A DNA stretch of 64,000 nt from Streptomyces sp. NRRL F-2580 (GCF_000720115.1 NZ_JOIR01000002.1:124001-188000), one strand, 5' to 3'; shown: positions 41,730-50,111, counted from the stretch's first letter. The notes: generated by a model not told the origin, from the letters alone. Translations and numbers: made by a program.

Positions 41730-42119
41730 TCAGGCGTCGGGGGGCGGGACGGGTGTGGCCTGGTGGTAGTACATCCGCCACCCGTCGTCCGGCTCCTGCC
41801 TGCGCCAGAGGGAACTCCGTCGCGCCCGGGCCCCGCCGAGCGTGGTCTCGTACGTGAGGTGCACCAGCCCGGGTGCCAGCAGGACGCCGGTGATGTCCGA
41901 GGGCTCGTAGCGCGGTCCGTCCACCGCCGCTCCGTCCATCTCGGGCAGCGCGGCGAGGATTTCCTCGTACGTCCACCGGCGGCCGGAGGCGCCGACTTCC
42001 ACGAAGTGCGGGTCGAGGAGGGGCCGCGTCAGCGACTGCGACGTGCGTCGCACACCCGGGTCCATCAGGCGCAGCTCGCCCGCGATCGCTTCGCCCACCG
42101 CGTCGGTCTCTTGGCTCAT
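41730..42119 (-). CDS. DUF4440 / SnoaL-like (NTF2-fold) protein
   Basis: 129 aa: an N-terminal helix EAIAGELRLMDPGVRRT, LTRPLLDPHFVEVGASGRRW with Y-E-E-I, then the beta-sheet VLLAPGLVHLTYETTL, RRSSLWRRQEPDDGWRMYYHQATP. This is the classic DUF4440 pattern (LLxxDFxEIGxSGRxWxRxE ... SSxWxxxxxGWxxxFHQxTP). Members are small cytoplasmic NTF2-like proteins without a general function. It stands alone downstream of the tRNA. Confidence 0.88.
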   Translation of the reverse strand: MSQETDAVGEAIAGELRLMDPGVRRTSQSLTRPLLDPHFVEVGASGRRWTYEEILAALPEMDGAAVDGPRYEPSDITGVLLAPGLVHLTYETTLGGARARRSSLWRRQEPDDGWRMYYHQATPVPPPDA

Positions 42120-42171
42120 CCGCGCATCTTCGCCCAGGCTGCCGTGACCCCGACAGGGCGCGGTCCTCGGG

Positions 42172-42203
42172 CGTGGTGCCCCTCTTCGGGGAGGGGCACC
42201 ACG
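42172..42203 (-). terminator. Terminator hairpin of the minus-strand secreted cassette
   Basis: A perfect 13-bp stem CGTGGTGCCCCTC / GAGGGGCACCACG with loop TTCGGG, 13 bp downstream of the I36-like gene stop (reading on the minus strand). Confidence 0.8.
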
Positions 42204-42216
42204 GGACCGGGGTGGG

Positions 42217-42729
42217 TCAGTAGCGGTCGTGGGAGGCGTTCTCGTTGTACAGGCCGGAGACCAGGTTCTCCGCCGGCCAGTAGTCGCCGCAGTTCGGGGC
42301 GAAGCTCTGGCTCGGGCCGCTGTAGCCGGAGTTGAAGTAGACGCGGTAGTCGGCCACGCATTCGCCGTTCGACGCCGAGGCCGCGTTGTTCTTGACCGCT
42401 TGGCCGCTGCCCTCGTTCGTCATCGTGCAGGCGGCCGCGGTTCCGGAGATCAGGCCGGGCCGGAAGACGTACCGGACGAGGGTCGCCCCGTTGGGCGAGT
42501 AGCCGAAGTAGTCAGGGATGTCACCGTCCGAGACGAAGCACGGGCTGGCGGAGTACCAGGTCTGCGCACCCCGGCTGTTGAAGTGGATGGCGAAGCAGTA
42601 GCGGTTGCCCGTCGAGGTGCACGCGTCCCCCTCGTAGACGGTGGCAGCCGACGCCGGCGTCACCGAGAGGGACAGCGCGCTCAGAGCGCCGACTGCCGCG
42701 ACGGTGGCGATTCTCTTGATGATGTTCAT
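42217..42729 (-). CDS. Secreted I36 (peptidase inhibitor)-like protein, copy A
   Basis: 170 aa from ATG 42729, which overlaps the lipoprotein stop (ATGA). Signal peptide 1-28 (MNIIKRIATVAAVGAL ... PASA). The mature protein has six Cys and the repeats YRVYFNSGYSGPSQSFAP and YNENASHDRY typical of the actinobacterial I36/beta-gamma-crystallin-like inhibitors, plus KNNAASASN. Exported; the target is unknown, with inhibition of a secreted peptidase a possibility. The plus-strand paralogue at 44090 has the same KNNAAS and YNENAS landmarks. Confidence in homology is higher than in function. Confidence 0.8.
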   Translation of the reverse strand: MNIIKRIATVAAVGALSALSLSVTPASAATVYEGDACTSTGNRYCFAIHFNSRGAQTWYSASPCFVSDGDIPDYFGYSPNGATLVRYVFRPGLISGTAAACTMTNEGSGQAVKNNAASASNGECVADYRVYFNSGYSGPSQSFAPNCGDYWPAENLVSGLYNENASHDRY

Positions 42730-43670
42730 CGGTTCCCTGCCACTGAGTACGCCTGCACGGCCTTCGCCGCGTTCTTGTCCTTCGCGGCCCGCTCCTCCGC
42801 GAGCTTCGGCGCGTTCTGCTCGATCGCCTTCCGCTGCTTCTCGGTCTCCTTGCCGTTCCAGACCTTGATCAGGTCGGTCTGCTGCTTGCACTCGACGTCG
42901 GCGACCGCGTGCGCGATCTCTTCCTGGCCGGCGGTCGGGGCGGAGACGGGGATGCCGAGGGAGCGGAGGTCTTCGAGGGGGTGGCTCTGCTGGTAGCCCT
43001 TCCCCTTCATGCAGGAGGACCACTGCGCGAACGCCTTGACGACGTCCGGGTCGCTCTTGGTCTCGTCGAAGACCCTGACGCCGACCGTCTCGGCCTCTGG
43101 GGTCTGGGGCACCGGGAACATCCGGCGGGTCTCGCCGCGGCAGCCGTCCTGCGGGACTTCCTTGCCCGCGTAGGTGTTGCCCTTGAGCTCGGGCCCCTTG
43201 CCGGTGAACACCGCGGTCTCGGCACCGGGAGCGGGCTCCCAGCGCGCGGGTTCCTTGATGTCGGTGGGGAGGTGGTGCCCGTACTTCTTCGCCACCTCCG
43301 GATCGGAGACGCCGTAGCGCCGCCCCATGGTCGCGTCCGCCTGGGCCCGCGCCGCCTGGTCGGAAGCCTGGGGCGGGCCGAAGTTCTTGAATCCGTAGCG
43401 TGCCATGCAGGACCGCCACTGGTCCTGTACGGCGACCTTCCAGGCATAGCCGTCGGCGGGCTTGGCGGTGAATTCGTCCAGCGGGAGCGTGAGCCCCACC
43501 GCGAGCCCCTTGGTGGGAGCCGACGGAATCTGGTCGAGCGCCATCCGCGCGGGTGCGGCATTTGCCGGCGCGCCCGGGTCCTGAGGCGGGTTGCCCGCCT
43601 GTTGCGTACCGCATGCGGCGAGTAGTGCCACGAGAGTGGCGGTACCCGCTATGGCTCTGATCGGTCTCAA
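42726..43670 (-). CDS. Secreted lipoprotein with conserved four-Cys domain, copy A
   Basis: 314 aa from TTG 43670, preceded by GAAAGG at 9 nt; the ATG at 43733 would place 21 charged residues before the signal peptide. The lipobox is LAAC (Cys20). After a Pro-rich linker the domain has WRSCMARYGF, VPQDGCRGE, WSSCMKGKGY and DVECKQQTDL, then a long charged helix ending NAAKAVQAY. The same four landmarks appear in copy B (44585). It lies upstream of, and is coupled to, the I36-like gene. The family is not named to my knowledge; it is an outer-face protein that may display or retain the I36-like partner. Confidence 0.78.
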   Translation of the reverse strand: MRPIRAIAGTATLVALLAACGTQQAGNPPQDPGAPANAAPARMALDQIPSAPTKGLAVGLTLPLDEFTAKPADGYAWKVAVQDQWRSCMARYGFKNFGPPQASDQAARAQADATMGRRYGVSDPEVAKKYGHHLPTDIKEPARWEPAPGAETAVFTGKGPELKGNTYAGKEVPQDGCRGETRRMFPVPQTPEAETVGVRVFDETKSDPDVVKAFAQWSSCMKGKGYQQSHPLEDLRSLGIPVSAPTAGQEEIAHAVADVECKQQTDLIKVWNGKETEKQRKAIEQNAPKLAEERAAKDKNAAKAVQAYSVAGNR

Positions 43671-44089
43671 CGTGAAGGGCCTTTCGCGTGATCGGTCTGG
43701 TGCCGAACTTCGGCGGCGGGGGGCTTCAAGCATTTCGGGCCGCGCTCACGTTACCCGCCGCGAAGAGTTCCGATTGTGAAGACTTTCGCGCTTACGGGGC
43801 GAGGGATTCCGGATCGGATTTGGCTCGAATGAAGAAGGGTGAATAAGCCATTCCGGTTTTACTCCGTCGACGAGTGGTGGCGGCCGGTGCGACGGGCCGC
43901 GGCGGGTCTTCACAGGTCGGTGCCGGGTGAGCGGGTGGCGGGGCGGGTCCGCCCGGTGCGGGGTCCGGGCGGTTCTCGGCCATCGGAGGAAGGTTCCCGG
44001 AGAATATTCCAACGGGCTTTCGATTCCTCCGGGTTAAGGTGCCGGTGGCCGCTTGGGATCAAGGGGCGCAGTCACCAATGGGGGAAGAA
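43671..44089. promoter_or_regulatory. Divergent spacer between the two lipoprotein/I36 cassettes
   Basis: 419 bp, lower in GC than its surroundings (43770-43860 is rich in A/T). It must contain promoters for both cassettes. Minus-strand GGTAACGTGAGCG near 43740-43752 could be a -10 region for copy A, and GGGTTAAGGT near 44031-44040 one for copy B. No gene is supported. Confidence 0.45.
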
Positions 44090-44545
44090 ATGAAGCTGAA
44101 GCGTGTGGCGGCCGCGGTCGCGGCCCTTTCCGCGTTCGCAGGAGTGGGTCTCGCCCTGGCGGCGCCGGCGAGTGCCAGTTCCAGCTTGGGCAGCACCTGC
44201 TCCGACCTGCGTTCCGACGGACAGTGTCTCCAGCTGTTCTACAACAGTGGTTTCGGTGGTTCCTATTCGTTCTACGAGGGCACCACCAGCGTTCCCGTCA
44301 TGGCTTCCGGTGACAAATTCCTGACCGGCGGGGCGGGTCAGGGGCGGGAAATCAAGAACAACGCCGCCTCGGCCAAGAACTTCACTTCCCAGGGCTTCTG
44401 GGTGAGCATTTACTACAACAGCTGGTACGACGGCCCTTGTGACTCGATCGCGCCGAACAAGTCCGCCTCGAAGCTGGTGAACACGTACAACGAGAACGCG
44501 TCCGCCTACACCGGCAAGGGCGACGGCTGCTACGTCTTCAACTGA
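44090..44545 (+). CDS. Secreted I36 (peptidase inhibitor)-like protein, copy B
   Basis: 151 aa from ATG 44090, directly after GGGGGAAGAA. Signal peptide 1-29 (MKLKRVAAAVAALSAF ... APASAS). The mature part has CSDLRSDGQCLQLFYNSGF, GAGQGREIKNNAASAKN, VSIYYNSWYDGPCDS and NTYNENAS, ending with GDGCYVFN; four Cys. It parallels copy A but is shorter and the gene order with its lipoprotein partner is reversed (I36-like first). A 39-bp gap leads to the copy B lipoprotein. Confidence 0.82.
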   Translation: MKLKRVAAAVAALSAFAGVGLALAAPASASSSLGSTCSDLRSDGQCLQLFYNSGFGGSYSFYEGTTSVPVMASGDKFLTGGAGQGREIKNNAASAKNFTSQGFWVSIYYNSWYDGPCDSIAPNKSASKLVNTYNENASAYTGKGDGCYVFN

Positions 44546-44584
44546 CCGGCCCCCGACGCATCCCCAGAGGCATAGGCGTACGCA

Positions 44585-45520
44585 GTGAACTCATGCGCAA
44601 GGAGAAGGGGGCGGCCCGGCCGGGTCGCCCTCGGGGCGTTGTGCCTCGGTCTGGTCCTCGCCGTCGCCGGCTGCGGGAGCGGAGGAAGTGGCGGGAGTGG
44701 CGGGAGTGGCGGCAGCGGCCGCGGGCCGGAGTCCCGGCCCGTCGGCGCCGACGCGCCCTCCGCGACTCCCGCCGCGAGGGCCCCGGGGCCGAGCGCGCGG
44801 CTGCCGATCGCGCGCTACAGCCTCACCACCGAGGAGTCGGCCCTGCTCTCGAAGGCCGAGCGACGGGCCATGGCCGAGTGCATGAGCCGGTACGGCCTCC
44901 CCTACGACACGGTCGCCGAAAGCCCGGCGGGATCGTCCGACCGCAGGTACGGCCTCCTTGACAAGACCGAGGCGCAGACCCACGGCTACCACCCCCCGAA
45001 GGCGTCCGACCTCGGGCTGAAGAGGCCTTCCGACGAAGCCTGGCGGGTCCTCATGGGCGGCGTCGGCACGTACAAGGGGCGCGAGGTTCCGTCCGGCGGC
45101 TGCGTGGCGGAGGCGGGCAGGGCCCTGCGCGGCGACGCCGAGCCGCCCGCCGCGGCGAAGACGGCCCAGGAGATCTCGGTCAGCGCGTTTGAGGAATCGC
45201 GTTCCGTACCCGAGGTGAAGAACGTCGTCGCCGACTGGTCCGCGTGCATGAAGGCCAAGGGATTCACCTACGCGTCCCCGCTGGACCCGGCGGACGACTT
45301 CACGGGCCGGCCGGGCGCGAGCCCGCAGGAAGTGTCCACGGCCATGGCCGACGTGGCCTGCAAAGAGGAGACGAAGCTGGTCGACACCTGGCTGAGCGTG
45401 GAGGCCGGGATCCAGCAGACCAAGCTGGCGGCCCACGGTGACGCGCTGGCGGTGCTGGAAGAGCGGCACAGGCAGCAGCTCGACGCCGCCCGCACGATCC
45501 TCGCCCGGGCCGGGGAGTAG
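44585..45520 (+). CDS. Secreted lipoprotein with conserved four-Cys domain, copy B
   Basis: 311 aa from GTG 44585. Signal peptide with lipobox VAGC (Cys30), followed by a GSGGSGGSGGSGGSG linker. The domain repeats the landmarks of copy A: MAECMSRYGLPY, PSGGCVAEAGRAL, WSACMKAKGFTY and DVACKEETKLVDTW, then a long helix ending RTILARAGE. Identity to copy A is modest but the order and spacing of the four Cys match. It ends before a strong hairpin shared with a convergent secreted-protein gene. Confidence 0.78.
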   Translation: MNSCARRRGRPGRVALGALCLGLVLAVAGCGSGGSGGSGGSGGSGRGPESRPVGADAPSATPAARAPGPSARLPIARYSLTTEESALLSKAERRAMAECMSRYGLPYDTVAESPAGSSDRRYGLLDKTEAQTHGYHPPKASDLGLKRPSDEAWRVLMGGVGTYKGREVPSGGCVAEAGRALRGDAEPPAAAKTAQEISVSAFEESRSVPEVKNVVADWSACMKAKGFTYASPLDPADDFTGRPGASPQEVSTAMADVACKEETKLVDTWLSVEAGIQQTKLAAHGDALAVLEERHRQQLDAARTILARAGE

Positions 45521-45535
45521 CGCGCGCGGAACCCA

Positions 45536-45575
45536 CCGGAAGGGCACGCCGACGCCAGTCGACGTGCCCTTCCGG
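45536..45575. terminator. Bidirectional terminator hairpin
   Basis: A perfect 13-bp stem CCGGAAGGGCACG / CGTGCCCTTCCGG with a 14-nt loop between the convergent copy B lipoprotein gene and the 142-aa secreted-protein gene. Confidence 0.8.
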
Positions 45576-45615
45576 CTTCTCGGATCGAGGATCCGCCCGA
45601 TCCGGGAGGCACGGT

Positions 45616-46044
45616 CTAGCCGCAGTGGATGTCCGAGAACCTGTCGCCGGCGGAGGATCCGTCCGGCGAGCCGGCCTCTCCCGCGACGTTGATGCAGTAG
45701 CCGTTCGTACCGGTCACGTTCACCGGGCCGGCGTAGCTGGTGTAGTGGCCCGAATCGCTCACCCACTCGCCGTCGACGTTGCTCCTGCCGATGTGGACCT
45801 GCATGTAGGTGCGCTGGCCGGCGTACTTCCGGGCGATGTTCACCGCGCAGTTCGTGCCGCCGTTGCCGCTGGAGTAGTAGACCTGGATGGTCGACCAGAC
45901 CTCGCCGTGGGCCATGATGTTGTAGCTGCCCTTGAGGTTGCCGGCGCAGCCGTACCCGGCCGCGGAGGCGGTCGGGGCGAGTGCCAGGTTCGCGGCGCCG
46001 ATGACCATGGTGGCGGCTGCGAGGGTGACGAGGGTCTTGCGCAT
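45616..46044 (-). CDS. Small secreted cysteine-containing protein, 142 aa
   Basis: From ATG 46044 (AGAGG about 11 nt upstream). Signal peptide 1-28 (MRKTLVTLAAATMVIG ... TASAA). The mature protein of about 114 residues has four Cys (GYGCAGN, GTNCAVN, GYCINVAG, DIHCG) and a beta-strand pattern VWSTIQVYYSSGNGGTN. It has no named family known to me but belongs to the same class of short disulfide-bonded exported proteins as its neighbours. It is followed (upstream on the minus strand) by the AMIN-like gene 86 bp away. Confidence 0.75.
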   Translation of the reverse strand: MRKTLVTLAAATMVIGAANLALAPTASAAGYGCAGNLKGSYNIMAHGEVWSTIQVYYSSGNGGTNCAVNIARKYAGQRTYMQVHIGRSNVDGEWVSDSGHYTSYAGPVNVTGTNGYCINVAGEAGSPDGSSAGDRFSDIHCG

Positions 46045-46130
46045 GACGTGCGTACCTCTGTTCGGATTGCGGCCGAAGTCCTCTTCGGCCAAGGGGATGT
46101 GACGGGAAACCGGCACCGAGTGGCCGAGCC

Positions 46131-46697
46131 TCAGTGGTTGATGTCGACCACGATCCGGTTCGGTGCGGTGAGCTTGGAGATCCGGTACGAGGCGTGGTCG
46201 CCGAGGGCGACTCCGATGTTGAACTCGCGGGCCTCGGGATCGGTGGCGCCTGTGAGGCCCTGCCCCTTGAGGCTCGGGAAGTCGTAGCTCTGGTACTTCG
46301 GGCCCGTGTACACCGACTTGAGGGCGGCGAAGTCGAACCCGGTCGCCCGGGACAGCTTGATCTTCAGGTACTGCTTGCCCGTGATCGGGAGCACGTGCTC
46401 GCTCCCCTCGTCACCGCAGCAGGTCAGCGGCGTGGTCTGGGTGGTCGTGGTCCACTGCGGGATCGGGCCTTCGCCCAGGTCGATCACGAAGCGGTCGAAG
46501 CCCGGGTGGGTCGCGGCGCGGACGCCGAGGACGCAGGTCCCCTGGCAGTCGGGGGCAGCGGCCGGGGAGGCCGGTTCCGCGACGGTGGCCGGCGCCGGGA
46601 GCGCGGACGCCTGGGCCTGGGGCACGGCGATGCACAGCGCGCTCGCGGCGACCGCGACGGTGGATGCCAGGAGGCGAATTGCCTTTTTGGAATGCAC
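46131..46697 (-). CDS. Secreted AMIN-like domain protein
   Basis: 188 aa from GTG 46697, preceded by AGGGGAAG at 7 nt. Signal peptide 1-31 (VHSKKAIRLLASTVAV ... QAQASA), then an Ala/Pro linker. The domain begins VRAATHPGFDRFVIDLGEG, the usual opening of the actinobacterial AMIN-like domain, and ends YRISKLTAPNRIVVDI. An extra CQGTC pair and LTCCGDEG give four Cys. Probably an exported, wall- or ligand-binding protein. It heads a minus-strand pair with the 142-aa secreted protein. Confidence 0.8.
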   Translation of the reverse strand: MHSKKAIRLLASTVAVAASALCIAVPQAQASALPAPATVAEPASPAAAPDCQGTCVLGVRAATHPGFDRFVIDLGEGPIPQWTTTTQTTPLTCCGDEGSEHVLPITGKQYLKIKLSRATGFDFAALKSVYTGPKYQSYDFPSLKGQGLTGATDPEAREFNIGVALGDHASYRISKLTAPNRIVVDINH

Positions 46698-47708
46698 GAG
46701 AATACTTCCCCTCATCATGCTCGTCATGCGCGAATTGGTCTCATGGCGACAGACGGTCCGGACGTGCGGACACGAAGTGCTGCTTGTGGTTCGGGGGGTT
46801 CGTCCGCATTGCAGGATTCGGCGATCCGGAAGCCCGGTCCTCACGTGCCCGTACCTCCCCCCGTATTCGGTGTGGACGACGTGAATGTCGTCGAGCGGGG
46901 GGATGGTGTGCGCCGGCTGCGCGGCGGGATCGACCGCTGTGCCGACCGGGCGGAACGGCGCGCGCAAAGGTGGTCGTTCCTGCGCTCGCGAGCCGGGTGG
47001 CCGGGTGGCCGTCTCGCGGTGGTGCCGTGGTGCGTGCTCAGCCCGGATCCGACGTGCGGAACGGGCAGCGCACCGCTCGGCGGAGGTTCCCCCCGTCCCG
47101 CCGAGCAGGTGCGTCAACGCGCCAACCGCTTGAGGTGGTCGGGCCGCCCGGCGGTGTCACCGACCTCGCACAGGACCACCGGAGGCGGGTGTCTGCCGGG
47201 ACCATACCCATAAGTAGCCCCAGGCCGGCGGGGTTTTCCGGCGGTGTCGCCCGTGGACCGGCGGCTGCGGCCGTTCCGCGGGGCGGGTGCTCGGCCGCCG
47301 CCCCCGCGGGGTGCCCGAGTGCTCCCGGGCCCTTGGGGCATGGGCGCGGGCCGGTGCTGCGGGCGGTCGCAGGCGCGTCCGGATCCCGCTGCGAGATGTC
47401 CGGTTCCGGGCTGTTCCGCCAGTCGCCCGGGGTGGGTTTCACGCCGTTTGAATTCGGCTGGAAATATATGGTGCGCTGGCGAGAAAAAGCCCACCGAGCA
47501 GGGCTTGAAAAGTGGAGCTGATCCATCCGGAAATGGGTGTGAGATATGGCTCATCCCGCCACCTCAAGTGTTCCTCAGATAAGAGTTGGGCGGCTTGACT
47601 CGATCTGGATACGCAATGAAGATCTGTGGGTGCGGAGGGGGACTGCGTGATGTGGATCAGCCGCGTGTGTCCCCTTCGTGGCGAAGAGATCTACCAGGGG
47701 GAAATGCC
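46698..47708. other. 1-kb region without a supported gene, upstream of the SARP regulator
   Basis: No frame on either strand has protein-like composition with a start signal. 46698-47440 is ordinary GC-rich sequence. 47440-47700 is AT-richer and likely the SARP promoter/leader, with GGAAATATATGGTGCG near 47460 and TTGACTCGATCTGG near 47598. It marks the border between the secretome island and the polyketide cluster. Confidence 0.5.
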
Positions 47709-48509
47709 GTGAAGTTCCAAGTGCTCGGACCGGTTGAGATAGAGACAGAGGACGGGGCCCAGGTATCGCCGAGAGCGCTCAAGCTCCGCTCCCTGCTGGC
47801 CTATCTCTGCGCCCATCACGGTGAGGCCGTGTCCTCCGGCCGGCTCATCGAGGCCCTCTGGTCCGGAACCCCTCCCCAGACCGCCTCCACCGCACTGCAC
47901 GTCTACGTGTCCAAGCTGCGCAAGCACCTCCAGGCGCTCGACCTCGACGCCGCCGCGCTCATCACCACCCAGCCGCCCGGGTACCGGCTGCGGCTCGTCG
48001 GGTGCGATCTGGACGTCTACGAGTTCGACCGGCTGCTGGCAGCGGCCCGGGAGTTCCGTCGGGCCGGTGATCGCGAAAGGGCTTCGAGGACCCTCGACCA
48101 GGCCATCTCGCTCTGGCGCGGACAGGCCCTCGAAGACCTGCGTGCCATCCCCGCCTTCGAGTCCCTCGGCCGGCGGCTGGACGAGCGCCGCTCCTTCGCC
48201 CACGAGCAGCGGTTCGAACTCGAACTCGAGCTCGGGAACCACAAGGCTCTCGTCGGTGAGATCTACGCCCTGCTCGACGACCGCTCGACGTGGGAGAACC
48301 TCTATGCCTACCTGATGGTGGCCCTCTACCGCAGCGGACGCACCGCCGAGGCCCTGGCCACGTACAGCAAGGTCCGGCGCAACCTGGTCGAGGACCACGG
48401 GATCGAGCCCGCGCCGCGCCTCCAGCGGCTGCAGCACGCGATCCTGACGCACGCCCCCGCCCTCGACGACTGTGGCGCGGAACAGCTGGTCGGCGTGACC
48501 GCCGCGTGA
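47709..48509 (+). CDS. SARP-family transcriptional activator
   Basis: 266 aa from GTG 47709, preceded by AGGGGGAAATGCC. An OmpR-like winged helix at about residues 1-95 (VKFQVLGPVEIE, SPRALKLRSLLAYLC, STALHVYVSKLRKHL, GYRLRL) is followed by a bacterial transcriptional activator domain at about 100-250 (VYEFDRLLAAAREFRR, LYRSGRTAEALATYSKVR). The length is that of small SARPs such as ActII-ORF4 or RedD. It is the likely pathway-specific activator of the polyketide cluster that follows and precedes the thioesterase gene by 95 bp. Confidence 0.93.
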   Translation: MKFQVLGPVEIETEDGAQVSPRALKLRSLLAYLCAHHGEAVSSGRLIEALWSGTPPQTASTALHVYVSKLRKHLQALDLDAAALITTQPPGYRLRLVGCDLDVYEFDRLLAAAREFRRAGDRERASRTLDQAISLWRGQALEDLRAIPAFESLGRRLDERRSFAHEQRFELELELGNHKALVGEIYALLDDRSTWENLYAYLMVALYRSGRTAEALATYSKVRRNLVEDHGIEPAPRLQRLQHAILTHAPALDDCGAEQLVGVTAA

Positions 48510-48604
48510 AGGGGCCCGGCCTGCTGCCCGGGCTGACCGCGGGGCGACCCGGGACGACCCGGAGCGATCGGGGTCGAGGACACGAGGAACGAGGAGAACC
48601 ACTG

Positions 48605-49378
48605 ATGGTCGGGTCGCGTGCCGCTGCGGATACCCGCGCCGTCCCCTGGTGGCCGCTGCTGCGGCCGCACGGGGACGTCGAGCCCCGCGTACGGCTCCTG
48701 GTGTTCCCGCACTCCGGGTCCGGCCCCGGCACGCTCTACCCCGTCGTCGAGGCGCTGCCCGCGCACGTGGAAGTGCTCGGGCTGTCGCTCCCCGGGCGGG
48801 AGCGCCGCTTCGGCGAGCCGCCGGGCTGCCGGCTCGACCAGGTCCTGGACTCCGTCTCCGACGAGGTGCTCGGCCGCGACCCGCTGCCCACGGTGGTGTT
48901 CGGGCACAGCCTGGGCGCGCTCCTCGCCACCCGCGCGGCCCTCCTCCTCGGCGGGCAGTGCCGGGCGGCCGTCGTCAGCGGCCAGGTGCCCGGCGGGGCC
49001 CCGCGCCGGGCCCATGCGACGGCCACCCACGAGGACGCCGTACGGCTGCTGCGCGAGGGCGGGGGCACGCCGGAGTGGGTGCTCCGGGATCCGGACATGC
49101 TGGCGCACGTCACCGGGGTGCTGCGGGCCGACATCGCGCTCAGCCGGGAGGCCGCTGTGGGATTCGGGGACGTACGCCTCGACGTGCCGCTCCACGTGCT
49201 GGGCGGCACGGCGGACCCGCTGGTCCCGGTCGAGCCGCTCGACGGCTGGGCCGCGCACACGACCGGGCCGTGCCGGGTACGCCGTTTCGCCGGAGACCAT
49301 TTCTTCCTGCTGGCCCAGGAGAACAAGGGCGAGGTCGGGGACATCCTGCGCCGGGCCCTCGACGGGGAATTCCGATAA
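48605..49378 (+). CDS. Type II thioesterase
   Basis: 257 aa from ATG 48605 after GAGGAGAACC. An alpha/beta hydrolase of the external thioesterase class: VRLLVFPHSGSGPGTLYP is the oxyanion region, VVFGHSLGALLA the nucleophile elbow with Ser102, GGTADPLVPV contains the Asp, and RFAGDHFFLL the His. Such enzymes clear misprimed acyl groups from ACPs or release products of PKS/NRPS lines. It is on the SARP transcript, opposite to the main synthase operon. Confidence 0.94.
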   Translation: MVGSRAAADTRAVPWWPLLRPHGDVEPRVRLLVFPHSGSGPGTLYPVVEALPAHVEVLGLSLPGRERRFGEPPGCRLDQVLDSVSDEVLGRDPLPTVVFGHSLGALLATRAALLLGGQCRAAVVSGQVPGGAPRRAHATATHEDAVRLLREGGGTPEWVLRDPDMLAHVTGVLRADIALSREAAVGFGDVRLDVPLHVLGGTADPLVPVEPLDGWAAHTTGPCRVRRFAGDHFFLLAQENKGEVGDILRRALDGEFR

Positions 49379-49393
49379 CCCGACGGCGGCGTC

Positions 49394-49450
49394 GCCGCTC
49401 CGCCTCGGCCGTTCAGCCGCCCTGCGGCCCGGCGGCCGAGGCGGAGCGGC
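49394..49450. terminator. Long hairpin at the thioesterase / PlsC convergence
   Basis: A perfect 18-bp inverted repeat (394-411 with 433-450 after 49000; 21-nt loop). The right arm lies within the last codons of the PlsC gene, so both transcripts would fold it. Confidence 0.65.
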
Positions 49451-50111
49451 TCTTCACGGTCGCGGCATAGGTGTCCACGTATTCCTGGCCGGACAGCGCG
49501 GAGATCTCCCGGGTGATCCGGTTCGTGACCGCGCGCCGCGTCCGGCGGTCGGACTCGCACCCGGAATGCTCGGGGAAAGTCATCGGGGCGCCGAAATGCG
49601 CCTCGAAGCGCGAGACGTAGAGCCGTTTGGCGCCGGCCGGGTGCACCCGCTCGGTGCCGACGAGGCCGCACGGGATCACCGGCGCCCCGCTGCGCAGCGC
49701 TATCCACGCCGTGCCGGTGTTCCCCTTGTAGAGGCGGCCGTCGGGCGAGCGCGTGCCCTCGATGTGCACGCCCACCCCGTGTCCCTCGCGCATGATGCGC
49801 AGGGAGGTCTCCAGGCCCGCCATGGTCGCCGGGCCGCTCGTGTTGTCGACGGTGATCATCCCGACGGAGCGGAAGAACAGGCCCTGCAGCCGGCCCTTGA
49901 GGCCGGGCATGTTGAGCCACCCCTGCTTGCCGATGAAGTAGAGGGGCCGCGGGGTGAGCAGGGCGATGAATATGGAGTCGAAGAACGACAGGTGGTTGGC
50001 CGCGATGACGAAGGGGCCGGATTCCGGCACGTTCTCGACACCGGTGACCCGGGGTCGCAGGACGAGCGTGAGCGGAATGAGGAGAAGCCGCCTCAGCAGC
50101 ATCCGGAGCAT
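49413..50111 (-). CDS. PlsC-family 1-acyl-glycerol-phosphate acyltransferase
   Basis: 232 aa from ATG 50111 (GAAGGAGACCCGAAC). An N-terminal hydrophobic membrane anchor is followed by FVIAANHLSFFDS with the catalytic H-x4-D (His40, Asp45), GKQGWLNMPGLKG, IEGTRSPDGR (EGTR 118-121) and VIPCGLVGTERVHP. It transfers an acyl group from acyl-ACP or acyl-CoA to a hydroxyl, classically lysophosphatidate. Sitting between the SARP/thioesterase pair and the synthases, it may acylate with the cluster's product rather than serve bulk lipid synthesis. It is divergent from the ACP gene. Confidence 0.93.
   Translation of the reverse strand: MLRMLLRRLLLIPLTLVLRPRVTGVENVPESGPFVIAANHLSFFDSIFIALLTPRPLYFIGKQGWLNMPGLKGRLQGLFFRSVGMITVDNTSGPATMAGLETSLRIMREGHGVGVHIEGTRSPDGRLYKGNTGTAWIALRSGAPVIPCGLVGTERVHPAGAKRLYVSRFEAHFGAPMTFPEHSGCESDRRTRRAVTNRITREISALSGQEYVDTYAATVKSRSASAAGPQGG

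Noticed and set aside
47114..47554. Minus-strand ORF of 146 codons in the gap before the SARP gene
   Set aside because: Composition is not protein-like, there is no ribosome-binding site and it runs through the probable SARP promoter.
47586..47708. Longer N-terminus for the SARP regulator
   Set aside because: The extension is unrelated to the SARP family, whereas GTG 47709 has a good ribosome-binding site and begins the family-typical KFQVLGPVE.
48290..48604. Longer N-terminus for the thioesterase
   Set aside because: It would overlap the SARP coding region in another frame; ATG 48605 has a strong ribosome-binding site and gives the family's usual length.
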